From Todiramphus chloris collaris (Eukaryota > Chordata > Aves > Coraciiformes > Alcedinidae): a stretch of 64,000 bases of DNA. The stretch lies in NCBI GenBank assembly GCA_025345505.1, contig JANVCC010000018.1, positions 3,581,749 to 3,645,748 on the forward strand. The letters run 5' to 3'. The notes beneath the pieces were generated by a model, which saw only the letters and a program-made list of their open reading frames with translations, had not been told where the DNA came from and made no database searches. A program made the position numbers and the translations under genes. Below are positions 14,101 to 26,154 of the stretch, piece by piece (within the stretch, counting starts at the first letter, position 1; every line of letters begins with the position of its first letter).

Positions 14101-15101
14101 TCCATGTTGTTAACGTTCACTTACAACGGGCATTGGTTTATTTGTTTTATAGAAGAAATGTGATTGAAGGGGTGTAGCTTATCTGTCTCATTGACCTGTA
14201 TCTGATGATTTCTCTTATTCTAATCTAATGTATTGAATGCATTGCTTCCAAAAGGGGACTTAACTGAAAAGTGAGGTTTAGTTATTTACAAGAAAGGAGG
14301 ATGAAAAAGATTTGCTCAAATGTAAGTGCTTTCACTATTGAGTTGTTCCAGGACTCAGAATGAATTTTACCTCAGATTCCTTTTCTACTGCCAGATCCTT
14401 GATGTCATGTAGTATACATTTAGAAGATGTTTCCAATGAATTAATAGATCTAAACTGCAGCTGAAGTGCCAATCTATATACAGTTAAGAAAGAACAATGC
14501 TACATTTTTACATTGCTCAGCTTTGCCATATTTCAACAGAGAAGATTGAAAAGAGCATGAACACACGCACATATTGAGCTTTGATATGAAAAATGTATGA
14601 TTTCAGTAACTGAATATTTTGTGAATCCATTTTGGGCTTCATGCAAATGATTTCCACCCCCCAAAAAAACTGTTCTTCTGCAATTTCTTATGTTACACTT
14701 TAAAAGCAGTCTTTGAATGGTAAGACTAGAAAGGAAGAAAGTTTATTACCCAAAGAAACCATGAATTCTCCTTGCTGCAAACTTCTGAGAACCATGTAGA
14801 AAAACGTCAGGCACAGCTTATTTATAACAAATCCTGTTCTGGGGGAGGCCTCTCAAAGTTTTTGGTTGAAAATTTTTTAATTCTTTAATTTAAGCCCATT
14901 ATACTGGGCTTACATAAATTTCATTTATTTTTTCTGGGGGGTGTTTGTTGGTTGTGAATAATAACATAGGCAGTGGTTTCAAGTTTCAGTGTCATGGCCA
15001 GAGACTTACTGCAATCTCTACGGCGATCATTGTGTCATTTGGGCACTGGAAAATGTTGAATACCTTTAATGGAAGAAATCCTTTGTGGACCCATAGTTTT
15101 G
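11106..15101. other. Intergenic, no gene seen
   Basis: AT-rich sequence without recognisable exons. A short TA run lies at about 13496-13510. The overlapping hydrophobic frames at 12659-13034 arise from T-rich sequence and have no family motif. Confidence 0.45.
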
Positions 15102-15914
15102 TGTCGGGATGAAACTTTCATAACTTAGCTGTGGTCCGAGGGGTGGGTAGCAGCAGCAGGTTAGCAGTAATGATCAAAATCTGTGCATTGCAGTCAGTGC
15201 TGTCTCCACTTGAGAGGTCTGGGGCTGTGGCAAAAAGAGACTGGACTGCAAGGTTTAAGCAAGTGATTTATTTGGACTTTGAGGTTTAACTGTAAGGCCC
15301 AAGCAAACCATGTATTTGAAGTAATATGTGAGTAATGCAGGTTTTTATGGATACAGTGGAAAAATGCACTATTACAACTTAAAAGCAAGAAAACACTATA
15401 ACAAATTATAAAGCATCCTAAATATTATGCATGTGTTAGTTAATCACCCGCATTTGCAAACTTTCAGCATGCTAGATATTCTCTTACCAATCCACATAAG
15501 GTCTCTCAGTCTTAGAAATGTTACCTTGGCCATTGTGCTGACCAAAGGGGAAGGGTCTCCATACAGGTGAGCGTTGGAGAGACAACTCCCAATTTCTAAG
15601 CTAAACCTTAGCACTTTTATCCTCTGGTTTACATGACTGATTATACAGTTTGAATACACAAGATTGTGGCTGAAACTCTCCAGGTGGTTGTAGCAAAACT
15701 ACACCCAATTGGATTATGCCATCTGGAGACACAAAAGTTGTCTTGTTGGCTGAAACCACCACTGAAGCCCTTCAGGTTCTCCTTATCTTACTTTCTCAGG
15801 AAGCCGAACAGTGGCTTGAATTGAGACTTAGAACGTACTATTTGTTGAGGTGCAGTGCTCAGCTCAGGTTTTGGTTCTTGTCATGGTGCAGCATTGCCCT
15901 GTTTGGCCTGGGAC
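15102..15914 (-). mobile_element. Candidate solo LTR, endogenous retrovirus-like
   Basis: Read on the minus strand, this block ends in 'catcccgaca' (plus-strand 'tgtcgggatg' at 15102), a typical retroviral LTR 3' edge. It carries an AATAAA-type signal near 15257-15265 and a CATAAAAA TATA-like box near 15340. It may start with TGTCCC at the complement of 15907-15914. Signal order (TATA, poly(A) site, TG...CA ends) fits an LTR of about 0.8 kb. No primer-binding site or internal genes flank it, and I could not find a clean target duplication, so the outer (right) edge is uncertain. Confidence 0.35.
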
Positions 15915-18900
15915 AACTTTAGACTGATCTGTCTGCACAGCTCTCCATGCGTAGTCTCTGCATAGATAGGGTCATAGATAGGTAAACCAAGGCTGAGTGG
16001 ACTCCGCAACCCACAGTAAGTTTCTTGCACGTACCAGATGATACCAAACTTCGGTTAAGAACCGTGAGCCAGAAAATTCATACAGGGGCTCTGCAGAAGT
16101 AGGAGAGTTTATGAAAAAAAAAAAAAAAAAAACCCAAATGTGCTCCAAACATCTAGAGGTATATCATTCCCTCCCACAAAGGGGAAGCATGTAGAAGGGA
16201 TGTGGTAGGTCTACTTTCTAGTGTGCTTAGGTCCTACTTCACATGCTCTTAATTCAGCCCATGAAGCTGAGATATCTGTCTTCCAATGGAAAGAGTGTCC
16301 TATTAGTTACACCTGCCTCATCCATTACCTACTAAGTGTTTAGACAATGAGTTTGGACTCGATGCTTAACTTCTTGACAGACAATGTATGGGAACGTAAT
16401 CCTGCTTTAAATCTGGTAGTCAAACCTTAATTCAAAAACCTAGCAAATTAACAATACTCAGTGGGAATGTTTTGGGGTTTTTTTGTGACATCTAACCCTG
16501 TTTGAAAGTAAATGTTTGAATCATCAGTGTGTCAGTTATTAACAGTCTGGAGCGGAAGATGAATTGGGTTGTGTGGAAGAAGCTAATAATGCTTCTTTTT
16601 GCAAAACAAAGTTAGTTAAAAGGTCCAGGTCTGCAAGGTGTTTTGTACAGCAAATGAAAAGTTCTGTGCAAAGCCTGAACCACACTTAACAGCATGAATT
16701 TTAATCAAAGGAAGTAATTAAGCGGTCATTAACTTACAGTGGAACTGAAGAATTGAAGAAACTGGAAGTTTGCTTTCAATTCTTGAGCTCCAGTCACTTT
16801 CTTGTAGTTCAGATTGGGCTGGAAGTAGACCTTCCACAGTCAAATCTCCCAAGCTGATTTTTTTTTTTTTTTTTTGGTGGGCTTTTTAAGAACTTTCCAT
16901 AGATTTATCTGTAAAAAAATACATATTTGCAGAACCCCATGGAATTAATTTGTGGGGGTTTTGGTTTTTTTTAAAAAATTATTATTTATAAATTACTCCA
17001 CCCCTTCAGGTAATTCACACGAGGAAGTGGGAATTTACCTGCTGAATTATTCTTTGTACAATGGTCCTGGATGTCAATTTTATTAATCTTTTTTCCTTCC
17101 CATTTATTTTATCCATAGCCCATGAATTGTAGCATATCGTACAGACGTTCTTTACAGAGCAAACAGATTTCACTATTTAAATAAGTGTGACACACTTTGA
17201 AGAAGTACTTGCAGTAGTATTATTTAATTTTAATAATACAAATAAAGCTCAGGTGACTATGGCAAATTAATGAAAATTACTGAGCACAGCAGAGAGGGTA
17301 AAATAATGGAACTATCTCCCAGGACACTGAGTTTCTGGAGGTGCTAGGCTGCATCCCCTCACAGTCAATAGAGGTGTAGTCTTAATAATGAGGGTAGGTG
17401 GTTTATTAGGCTTTCTGATGGTGATAACCTTGGTCTCATCAAAGTTGTCACAAGCACTTCAGATAAAAAAGCACCCTTGTCCTTATCTCAGAACACGGAA
17501 GAATGTAGGAGACGTTATCACAAGCAACTTCCCATAGTGCTGCCCGCTATACAAATAAGAAACAAAAGCAGCTTTGTTAGAAGGGATTTCTAATCTGATA
17601 TTAAAATGCTGGGAACAGCACACAGCTACAGAAATATGTCAGGGAACAATGAAACAATATTGAGTTATACTATGGACAGCAACCTCAACCTGGCATAGCA
17701 AAAGAGGTGCTCAGCCTATAAGACGTCACAGCAAAAGCAAGGATGAGGGAGGGAACTGCAAGAAAAGAATGTGGAGATGTGCAGGTGCTTTGTGCCTTCT
17801 GAAAGACAACAGGCAGTACGAAAGGAAGCAAGACAGGTTGTGTTAAAGTAGATGTGATATTTGAGGACCTGTCAAAGCTGACTTTGTGATATTACCGTAT
17901 GAGTGAGCGGAAGTAAAGATTCTGAAAAAAAGGAAAGGCGAGCTGAGTGATGCTGCACTGAAGCAAAAAAGCAAACACATGCCACACATCTCTTCCAGCT
18001 AAAGGGGGAAGGTGTAGATGTCTACCCATTCTGCAAGTAGGTTACTCTTGAGCAACACATGGGGTGAGTTGTGTGTACAACACCTCCTAGTGCCACAGCC
18101 TTTTGTCCTCAAGGAGGTAATGCAATATAAATTTTGTTTAGCAAATGGAAGTTCAGGAGACACTTGGAAGAAAATCTTACTGTGCTGCCCAGTGTGCAGG
18201 TCATTCTGTGCATGGCCTATGGAGTGAGTTGCTGACTTGTGTCACTGCCTCAACATATTTATTCCACTCTTTGACCAAAGCCAGAAAAGACAGTTACGAA
18301 GCAACCACCCATATAGTTGAGCTTTCATTTTGTGAACACAACATCAGAACTAAAGCTTGCTGGTTGGACTACATGTATTTTGACAAAGTCAAAGCACTAC
18401 AAAAGGACAAGCCTTTTATCGTGTCTCTTTCCTTGCACTTAGGACAAGCGAAAAAGCACAGTGCAGTTGGATTGGTTCATTTCCAGTCACCTGCTCTTTA
18501 AGAAAAGTTATTTCTTATAAATGTGCAGCCCCATAGCTGATGTCATATATTGGCAATAAATACTGACAAGGGAACACATGTATATATATACAACCCTAGG
18601 CTGAGGAGAACCTCTAACTCCTGACACTCCCCCTGAGATACAGAAGGATTCTGGCTGGCTGAAGGTAATGCATACCGAATTTAATTTTGGTATTGGAGAT
18701 TTTATCCCTAGAGTCACTTGGCCAGTATTGACTGGGAACTGCGCTACAGAGGCTAATTACTGCAGTTAACATCTAAGCTGTACCAGATGTGATAATTAAA
18801 AGAGTAAGAATTTAAAAATAAATTATATCTTCTACTTAAAAAGCACACCTTCCACATGTCTGGATGAGAAATGGCTGCAATGAAGTAAAATTCTCATGTT

Positions 18901-20025
18901 TCTTTAGATCAAAAGGTAACACTTTAACTCATTTGCTTCATTCTTCAAATGAGAGCATAAAATAATCCATTTTGCAGAGGGTGGTCAAGCAGAGGAAAGG
19001 CTTTTCTAATGTCATTTGAATTATTGGTATGTTGAGTTAATTTCACTTGAGTATTGGGATATACTAGTACAGCTGAACTCAGCATTTTGACATCTAGAAA
19101 TGTTAACTCTCTCCAAGCTTTCAGATATATACAGTATTAAAATATCAAATATACCTTATAGTGTACAGTAAGCTCATGGAGTGTTCTTAATGCATAGTGA
19201 GGTTTTTTTTGATTTGTTTTTTTTTTTCCAAAATTCACATTAAAGATGTAAACTCAGAGAAGGTAGAGAAAAATAAAAGTAACTGAAAAGATTAATATTC
19301 CCATTCTTACAAACTTACAAACATACCATGAAAAACTTTATCAGCTGTCAGGAAAAATATGAGTAGGTTTCAAGTGATCTGTGTACATACTGTGGTATTT
19401 GCTTCTATCTGGTATCTTAGCAGCCAGATGACAATAGCCAATATTATTTCCTGAAGGTTTTGTTAATGTCGAGGTGTCAGATGTAATTTGAGGATGATCA
19501 CCACCATTTGCTTGAGCCATTATAATGATGATTTAAAGAGGAAACAGGGAGCAGGAAAGAAAGGAAGAAAGCTCTTTATATGTTCAGTGCTCCACTCCAA
19601 AATACCAGTTCCCAATATGGATGATGCAGGACACTGATGTGACCCTACTGAACAAATTAACGAGCTTTTCTTTTATACAAGGAATCAAAGATGAAGGAAA
19701 TGCTGCAAATTCAAGATATCTTGAATAAAAAAGTCAAAAGGGGGTTGATCCATCTTTTAGAAGAAACACACAACTTTATGCTACTTATGGTCTCTCCTTC
19801 AATGCAAGGTGGAGCCATAGAAGACAGTGGCAACCATGCACCATCATACACTCATTTGCAGTTTCAGCACATCCAACCATATTAGGTACCAATGAAAATG
19901 ATCTTCTGTGTGGCAGGCTTGACTTTGTGACAGTTTTCTATCTTGCCCACATACCACATTACACCATGAATGTTATGCAACAGAGATTAATGGATTTTGG
20001 CTTTTATTTTTTGCTTTTATTGTAG
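15915..20025. other. 5' flank / possible 5'UTR intron of CRISP
   Basis: The first CRISP coding exon begins right after a splice acceptor, so an untranslated first exon and promoter probably lie in this stretch or further left. I cannot place them. An A19 run (16114-16132) and a T18 run (16858-16875) are present. The 118-codon frame at 18145-18501 has no recognisable motif or splice context and is not called a gene. Confidence 0.45.
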
Positions 20026-20027
20026 AC

Positions 20028-20087
20028 ATGGATTTACTAACTGCAATCATCTTCCTGGCTGCTGTGCTACACCAGTGTAATGGAGAG
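20028..20087 (+). CDS. CRISP: CRISP exon 1: start and signal peptide
   Basis: The acceptor TTTTATTGTAG is followed by ac-ATG, so this exon also carries two bases of 5'UTR. Twenty codons encode a hydrophobic core ([12 protein letters not shown]) ending HQCNGE, a typical secretory signal with likely cleavage close to the end. The donor is GTAGGA and the exon ends in phase 0. Confidence 0.9.
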
Positions 20088-23000
20088 GTAGGAGCATTCA
20101 TCTATGCAACAGAGCCATATCTGAGCACATTGTATAGTTACCTGGCATAGTCTAATCTAAAGATGTCTAGAGCTTTACAGTTCGGGGTAGAATTATTGCT
20201 AACATAATACAGTAATTATGACCTCTTACTTTTCCAAAGATTTTTTGTATTAAGATATTTCTTCTGCTTATCAAAATATTCTTCTCTTCACAAGACTAAT
20301 TTAAAAAAGTATTTTCTAAAAGAATATGAACTAAAGTTATTCTAAAATAGTTTAGCTAAGTATCAAAAATTTAGTCCTCACCTCTCCTTAGAGAGGATTA
20401 TTCTTGTAAGATGTAGATATCTCCTATGTAGACATCTGAATGTGAGCTATTTATCAAGATCTACTTAACAATGAATGAAAAGAAGTACCTCAGAGATGCT
20501 AATCATCTTTTTCTTCAATAAATTTTGGGTGAACTGTGTTCTGTAGTTGTTTGTTTGCTTTACATGAGTATAGCAGCAGCCTAAAATGACTGGCTGAGAT
20601 GTTCTTTCTACCACTGCAAGTGTCTTAGGTTAAACAAGATGTATGACACTTCTTGGTATGGATTCAGTTGCCAAAACCAAAGTCTTTTAGAGTAGCTTGA
20701 GACTCTCCAGAGTATCTGAGCCATTCCTGGGTGGCTGTATCTTTCTGAACAACAGTCTGAGGCTAGGTAGGGCTCTCTGGGCATTTCAACTGGCATTACA
20801 TGCCATTTTAAGTCACTGACTACAGCCTTTAAAACCTTGAATTGAACTCTGAAGGCAAAGTAGTGGGATTCCTTCGTATTACTCAGATATTTCTGATTTT
20901 AGTTATTGATGATAAAAGAAAACTGAGATGCCTTTTAGATATTTACATGTATGGCATAGATATCTAAACTTAAGATGACTCCATGCCTAGAAAAGAGACC
21001 ATCAGACCAGTAACAGAACTATTCCCATTGACTTAAACAGTTGTACAGATCTCTGTCAGTCTCTCTCTACAAAGAAGAAAGATAAACTTGTAAAGAATGG
21101 TTCTTTCAGTCCTCAAAAGGAGTTCAGATTTTGTGAGCTACCTCTGCCCTGTCCAGTAAGGACAAAGAAAGTAAAGATGTCTAACTTAGACTGAGATGAC
21201 TAATTTTTAGACATTAAATGGTAAGAATCTTTTCCTGAGGGATGCTTTATTCTGAAATCTTCATCGAAAGTATTCCAACTCTTTTGCTGGGAAAGGATTT
21301 GTAACCTGACATCAATATGTAAGAGACAATCTAAATCATTCATTGCTTTCTTGACCTTTGGTATTTCAGAAGATGGTCTGCAAACAATCCTGAGTTCTGA
21401 TTCAGCTTCAAATACTTCCAAATCTTAAAACTGACAAGAGCTAGGGTCTTTTTTAGTGCATGCAAGAGGTCAAAGCCATTCTTGAGATCTAGTTCCAGAG
21501 CTAAGATTTCTCTATGTTTGATGTGGAGATATCTGAAGGTAGAATTTCTATCTACAAATTTAATTTAGGGTCATGTCTCCTAATGAAAAATGCAGTTCAA
21601 ATCAAGGAAGGAAGAAAAAAAAAAACCAAAACAGCCATTAAATCAGCAATAAAGGAAAATTGGGAATTTCCAAGAAGCTTTACTTTTAGAAAAAACTCAA
21701 CATTTATATTGCTTATTAAAATTCTGATAACTGGAACCTTCATTATTGTTGTGTTCAAGGGTTTTCAGTATAAACTAATGGGTATTTCTTCCATTCTTCT
21801 TTCTAAGTGGCAAAACCATAAACTGATCCTCGAGGAGCACAATGAAATACGGAGATCTGTAATTCCCACAGCCAGGAACATGCTGAAGATGGTAAGTCAT
21901 GCATTGCAACTAGCCTGCTTTCCACATCATTGGCAGAAGATTGTAGCCTTCTAAACAACACACACTCAGTAAAAGGAGCAGGAAACATCCTCTGAGATTG
22001 AAATGAAGAAATCAGAATTTTATCCCTTCATTTCTGCATGTGCTTAATTTTCCACACCTTGATGCTGCAAGCACTTGTAAAATCATTGCAAAAGTCTCAG
22101 GATGAGCCACAAGTACTTTTTGAAACCTGTGTCCTAACTAACATGTCTTAGTTTCTCCACTTAGAAAAGCACAATTAATCAACATAAGGAACTGTTCCAT
22201 GCCTAGAGTTATTTGTCTACAAGAACCATGACCACAGGTTTGCCCTAAACACATCTATTTGTTGCTGTCAAACCTACCTAAACATAACCTGCACAGTGAA
22301 TCACAAGTTCTTGCCTTATGTTTCTTCATTGCAGCGGACAGCAACTGCAAGATTTTAAAAATAAAAATGCATTTAAGCCAGGATAAGTTACAAAATGCAG
22401 TGAAGGCTTTCAGATGATAGAATCACGGAATGCTTTTGGTTGAAAGTGACTTTAAAACTGCTAAATAGTCCAGTTAAGTTGTGGATAACAATCTGTAGTC
22501 TGTGGGATAAGCAGCTCCCTTAGAAGAAAAGAAGCACATGCCTTGGATGAAGGAAAGAGTATGTAAAGCAAAAGTGGAGCAGGAGTACGAGTAGCAACAT
22601 GCTTAAAAAAAGATCTATATCTGCATGGCCATTTGTTCTCAACTGAGATTGCTTTGCCCATCACTACTCCCATCCTGTCATCCCGAATACTCTGTTACCC
22701 CTATCCCATGAGCAGAGGAGCTGCTCAGTGTTTTATGGTTAAGTCTTCACAGTGAGACTTGCAAATATTCCCCAGGGTCAAAGTCCAGCTGGACTCACAT
22801 CTCAGCTGCACCTGGGCTGAAAATCAGTTCCATACCATTTAGTGCACTGCATCCTGCAAAGTTAGCTCAGACACAAAGACAAAATAAAGCAACAACATGC
22901 TATAAAATTACTATTAATCAGGACCATTTGGAGATCAGGACTGTGTGATACTGTGCAGAAAAACCTGCTCTGAAACCTTTAAGAGATGAAGAAATGTGAT

Positions 23001-26000
23001 GCCCATGCCCTAGCAGTGTAAACTGGCATAACTCCTCTGCTTTCTCTTGAGGACATGGGAGCATTCAGCTCACGACGCCCAAGTCACCCCCCATATTTTG
23101 CCTTCTCTTGGACTGCACTAACGTATCTGTGACCAGGATACTTCTTCCTTTGTGTCTTTCAGGTGTGGGATGAGAAAGCTGCCAGAAATGCTCAGAAATG
23201 GGCAAATAAGTGTGAGATGAAAATCAGTCCAAGAGAGATGAGAACCGTGAATGGTATGTGACAAATGTGGAGCCTAAGCTGCTGATTTAATGACAATTTG
23301 CAAGTGACCCCTGTGCACGTGAACTAGAAATAAGGCTCACTTTTTACCTGTTTTAGAACATAATTTTATCATTAGTAGGCACAAGACCATTATCTTTGTC
23401 AGATAAATACCCTAAAAGACAAATTGTTGGACCTTGAGAGAGAGGAATGCTGTGTACTCTCCCTCTATTTACACCTTCCTTGAACTGTCCTCAGCACAAC
23501 AGATGACTTGGTATGACTAAGCACAGAAATTTCTGTGTGTAACATTTTGTAGGGAAGTAAGTATCTCTGTGACTGAGAGGTCACCAAAATCAGAGTAATA
23601 TTTCCTGCAGCTTCTGTAGGTTCAGGTGTACTATTCTCCTCTTAAAATGACAGGTCAAATAGGTTGGCAATATAGAGGTTGGGTTTCTTTAAGGATGTGG
23701 CTTCAATCCCTCTGTCTTGCCTCCCACCCTACATCTTGCTTCTCTCCTAAGCAATAAAATAGACTTACTTCTACTTAGGTATCACCTGCGGTGAGAATAT
23801 CTTACTAACATCTAACCCAAAAACATGGGCTGAAGCAATTCAAGTCTGGTACAGTCAGTCTTCCAATTTCAAGTATGGATATGGAGCAACGACAAAAAAT
23901 GCCAATATTGAGAACTATACTCAGGTATGGAGAGTTCAAACGAACTGCAATGATACACACTAGAATTACAGGAGTACACTTAAGGGAACTAGGAGATATT
24001 TATCATCAGAAAGAAAACTACTGCTGTCAGCAAACCATTATCTATCATTCACACTGATTCAAACATGAATGATAAATTAAAATTATTTTTAATCAAATTC
24101 TGAGGCAATGGAACCAGTATTTTGGAAGAGCTGTCCAGAACATAAATACTGCTGTGTAGAAAAAAAACCAAAACCAACATTTTTAATTTAGAAACAAATA
24201 TTTTCTATATAAGGATTGAAATATATGTTTAAGCAGTATCAAAGCAAAATACTTATGATGGAAATATTTGAATTTAAACTTTAGCATCCTGCAAGAAAAT
24301 GCATTAAAAAAACCTGGAGAACATGGTTAACTCATTTTTCTATTTATTCTTTCTGACACCTAAACCGTAAGCTTAAATATGAATAGAAAAGAGGAATCAA
24401 AAAATTATCTTCTGGTTCTGTTATTTTGTGAGCTCTTTGATGATATTTCAACTGAAGATGACTCTGATATAATGTGTTTTTTTTTATTCTACAGCTAATC
24501 TGGTACAACAGTTACCAGATTGGATGTGCAGTTGCCTACTGTCCCAAGAAACATTTCAATTACTTTTATGTTTGCCAATACTGTCCGTCGTACGTACTGT
24601 CTATTTGCTTATTTAAGATGTAATAATTATGGATATGTTTTTAAAAACTCCTGCAATCAATTGGTCATGTGTAGGATAAAATGAATAATACTTATTTTAA
24701 CCATTTATCATTTTTAACACACCAATGTGAATTGTGGATTTAACATTAGGTTAAATAGTAATATTTATTTTATTTCATATTGAAACAGATATTGGGGAAA
24801 TTTTTAGCACATGAACAAAGAAAGGTCTATCTCTGTCAGAATCAGGAGTCTTGCACAAATCATCCTATCACTTTGGCCACAAACAAGAAAGTCAGATGCA
24901 AAGTGAAAGCCAACAGCAAATGAATGTTCACAGAGGTAAAGAGCATATCTGAAACAGCTGCACATCAGAATGCATCTGCTGAGGTTACTTCTTTGTAAAT
25001 CCCAATCACTTGAAAGCCATTAGAGAAGCAGAACTAGGAAGCACATAAGTTTATTTCTTTTTAGCTGATAATGTTATAGAAATGCAAATAATCAATTAAT
25101 TTCCTTTCTTTAAACCTTACTATCCTTGTAATCTATGAATTCCTGAAACTAAAACATGACTGTCTATGAATATAATGTTACCCAGAAACTTCTGGATACC
25201 TTTCACTGAGATAACATAAACTCTTATTAATGGATTAGAGCTGCATTTTGATCTTTTTTATATATTTCTTTCAAATTTCAGAGGAAATAATGTGATGCAA
25301 ATAGCTACACCTTACAAAAGTGGACCAAAATGTGCAGACTGTCCCGGACACTGTGACAGAGGGCTTTGCAGTAAGTGAATATATTCTTCTCCTTACAACA
25401 AACATTGCATTACCACAGATAATAATGCTGTTCCTTTGCAGCTTTGGGGGTTTTTTTCACAGTTATTTCTTCCTAATCTAGATGAAAGATCCTAGAGCTG
25501 CCCCTTTAATTCACCCCCATAAATTGCAGTTGTCAAATAGCCCACCAGAACAGACACAATGTCAGCAGGGGGGGAGGGTTGGACCAGATGACTTCCAGCG
25601 GTCCCTTCCAACCTCAACCAACCTGTGATAAGTGGTAAATTGTGTTGCTATTGAGCAATAGTTGCATTATCACACCATCGATCTTCTGCTGCCCTCTTCT
25701 GGAAAGCTCAAGACAGAAATGTCTTGATGTACATCTGTACCTAAGGGCACAGATTGTCAGGCTTCACACATCCATATGTATGTGAAGATCCATCTTGTGT
25801 TCTGCAGACTTCTGTGTGGAGCAAGTTAAAGCAAATAAATAGATGGGAAATGTAAGATACCATCTTTTTGCCTGCATTCTATTTTCGGTAATAATCAAGC
25901 AATTTTAACAAAAGCACAGACTATACAGACATAAAAATTTGGGATTCTTGTGAAATGCAGAAGTGTCAGGCCAGGAATAGGTTTTCAGTTAATATTTCAT

Positions 26001-26154
26001 GGCCTTGTTTCTATCTTTCATTTTAGCCAACCCTTGCAAGTATCAAGACGTCTATGCAAACTGCAGAAATCTGAAAGACTTGTTTGGTTGTAATCATTCA
26101 CTGGTGAAGGAGAAGTGTCCTGCTACCTGTAAATGCACTACTCAAATCCAGTAA
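20028..26154 (+). CDS. CRISP: Cysteine-rich secretory protein (CRISP), 7 coding exons
   Basis: Complete CRISP gene. Coding exons: 20028-20087, 21769-21891, 23163-23253, 23779-23924, 24495-24589, 25282-25370 and 26027-26154. They total 732 nt and give 243 residues, the length I recall for human CRISP2. Order: signal peptide (1 to about 19), PR-1/CAP domain (about 40-172) with HNEIRR, CGEN, YTQ and [11 protein letters not shown], then hinge and the ion-channel-regulator domain (189-238) with ten Cys. All 16 family cysteines are present. CRISPs are secreted CAP proteins of reproductive tract, saliva and venom; several bind ion channels or gametes. Oddities: three of four CAP-tetrad residues are changed (Ile82, Gln118, Asn137; only Glu97 kept). 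[11 protein letters not shown] and TNPC...GCNHS resemble mammalian CRISP1 more than CRISP2, but orthology within CRISP1/2/3 is not resolved. Neighbour downstream is RHAG, as in mammals. Confidence 0.95.
21769..21891 (+). CDS. CRISP: CRISP exon 2: start of CAP domain
   Basis: 41 codons, phase 0 at both ends, donor GTAAGT. It carries [18 protein letters not shown], the first conserved block of CRISP PR-1 domains. Two acceptors are possible. TTTTCAG at 21768 is preferred because the added 13 residues (ISSILLSK...) align with the mammalian ...TALLTTQ... segment and give the usual total length. TTCTTTCTAAG at 21807 would give a 230-residue protein starting this exon at Trp. Confidence 0.85.
22416..22478 (-). 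mobile_element. CR1 3'-end remnant in CRISP intron 2
   Basis: About 60 bases resembling the reverse complement of the CR1 3' terminus: 'gatagaatcacggaatgctt', then 'ggttgaaagtgactttaa' and 'atagtccagtt'. Heavily diverged. Confidence 0.65.
23163..23253 (+). CDS. CRISP: CRISP exon 3
   Basis: Acceptor CTTTCAG, donor GTATGT, ends in phase 1. It encodes [16 protein letters not shown] (Cys78) and the loop before CGEN. At Cys+4, where other CRISPs usually have the first CAP-tetrad His, this protein has Ile82 (codon 23223-23225). Confidence 0.93.
23779..23924 (+). CDS. CRISP: CRISP exon 4
   Basis: Acceptor TACTTAG, donor GTATGG, 146 nt. It encodes [16 protein letters not shown] (Cys95, tetrad Glu97), then WYSQ where WYxE is usual (Gln118), and ends IENYTQ where GHYTQ is usual (Asn137). 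Asn137-Tyr-Thr forms an N-glycosylation sequon. Confidence 0.94.
24495..24589 (+). CDS. CRISP: CRISP exon 5
   Basis: Acceptor TTCTACAG, donor GTACGT, 95 nt, ends in phase 2. It encodes [18 protein letters not shown] and [10 protein letters not shown], the CAP signature shared by CRISPs, with Cys151, 156, 167 and 170. Confidence 0.95.
25282..25370 (+). CDS. CRISP: CRISP exon 6: hinge
   Basis: Acceptor ATTTCAG, donor GTAAGT, 89 nt. It encodes [17 protein letters not shown] and then [10 protein letters not shown], the hinge and first cysteines (189, 192, 196, 201) leading into the regulator domain. Confidence 0.95.
25566..25630 (+). mobile_element. CR1 3'-end remnant in CRISP intron 6
   Basis: Sense CR1 terminus: 'ggttggaccagatgacttcc' and 'ggtcccttccaacctcaacc'. 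Only the last 60 or so bases are present. Confidence 0.8.
26027..26154 (+). CDS. CRISP: CRISP exon 7: ion-channel-regulator domain and stop
   Basis: Acceptor CATTTTAG. It encodes [31 protein letters not shown] and stop TAA at 26152-26154. Cys205, 214, 223, 232, 236 and 238 complete the ten-cysteine C-terminal module. Asn224-His-Ser is a possible N-glycosylation site. Confidence 0.95.

Noticed and set aside
18145..18501. 118-codon plus-strand ORF upstream of CRISP
   Set aside because: No domain, no splice context, no family resemblance; composition compatible with a chance frame.
20028..26154. CRISPR array suggested by the gene name CRISP
   Set aside because: The gene is a eukaryotic cysteine-rich secretory protein; there are no regularly spaced direct repeats in the window.
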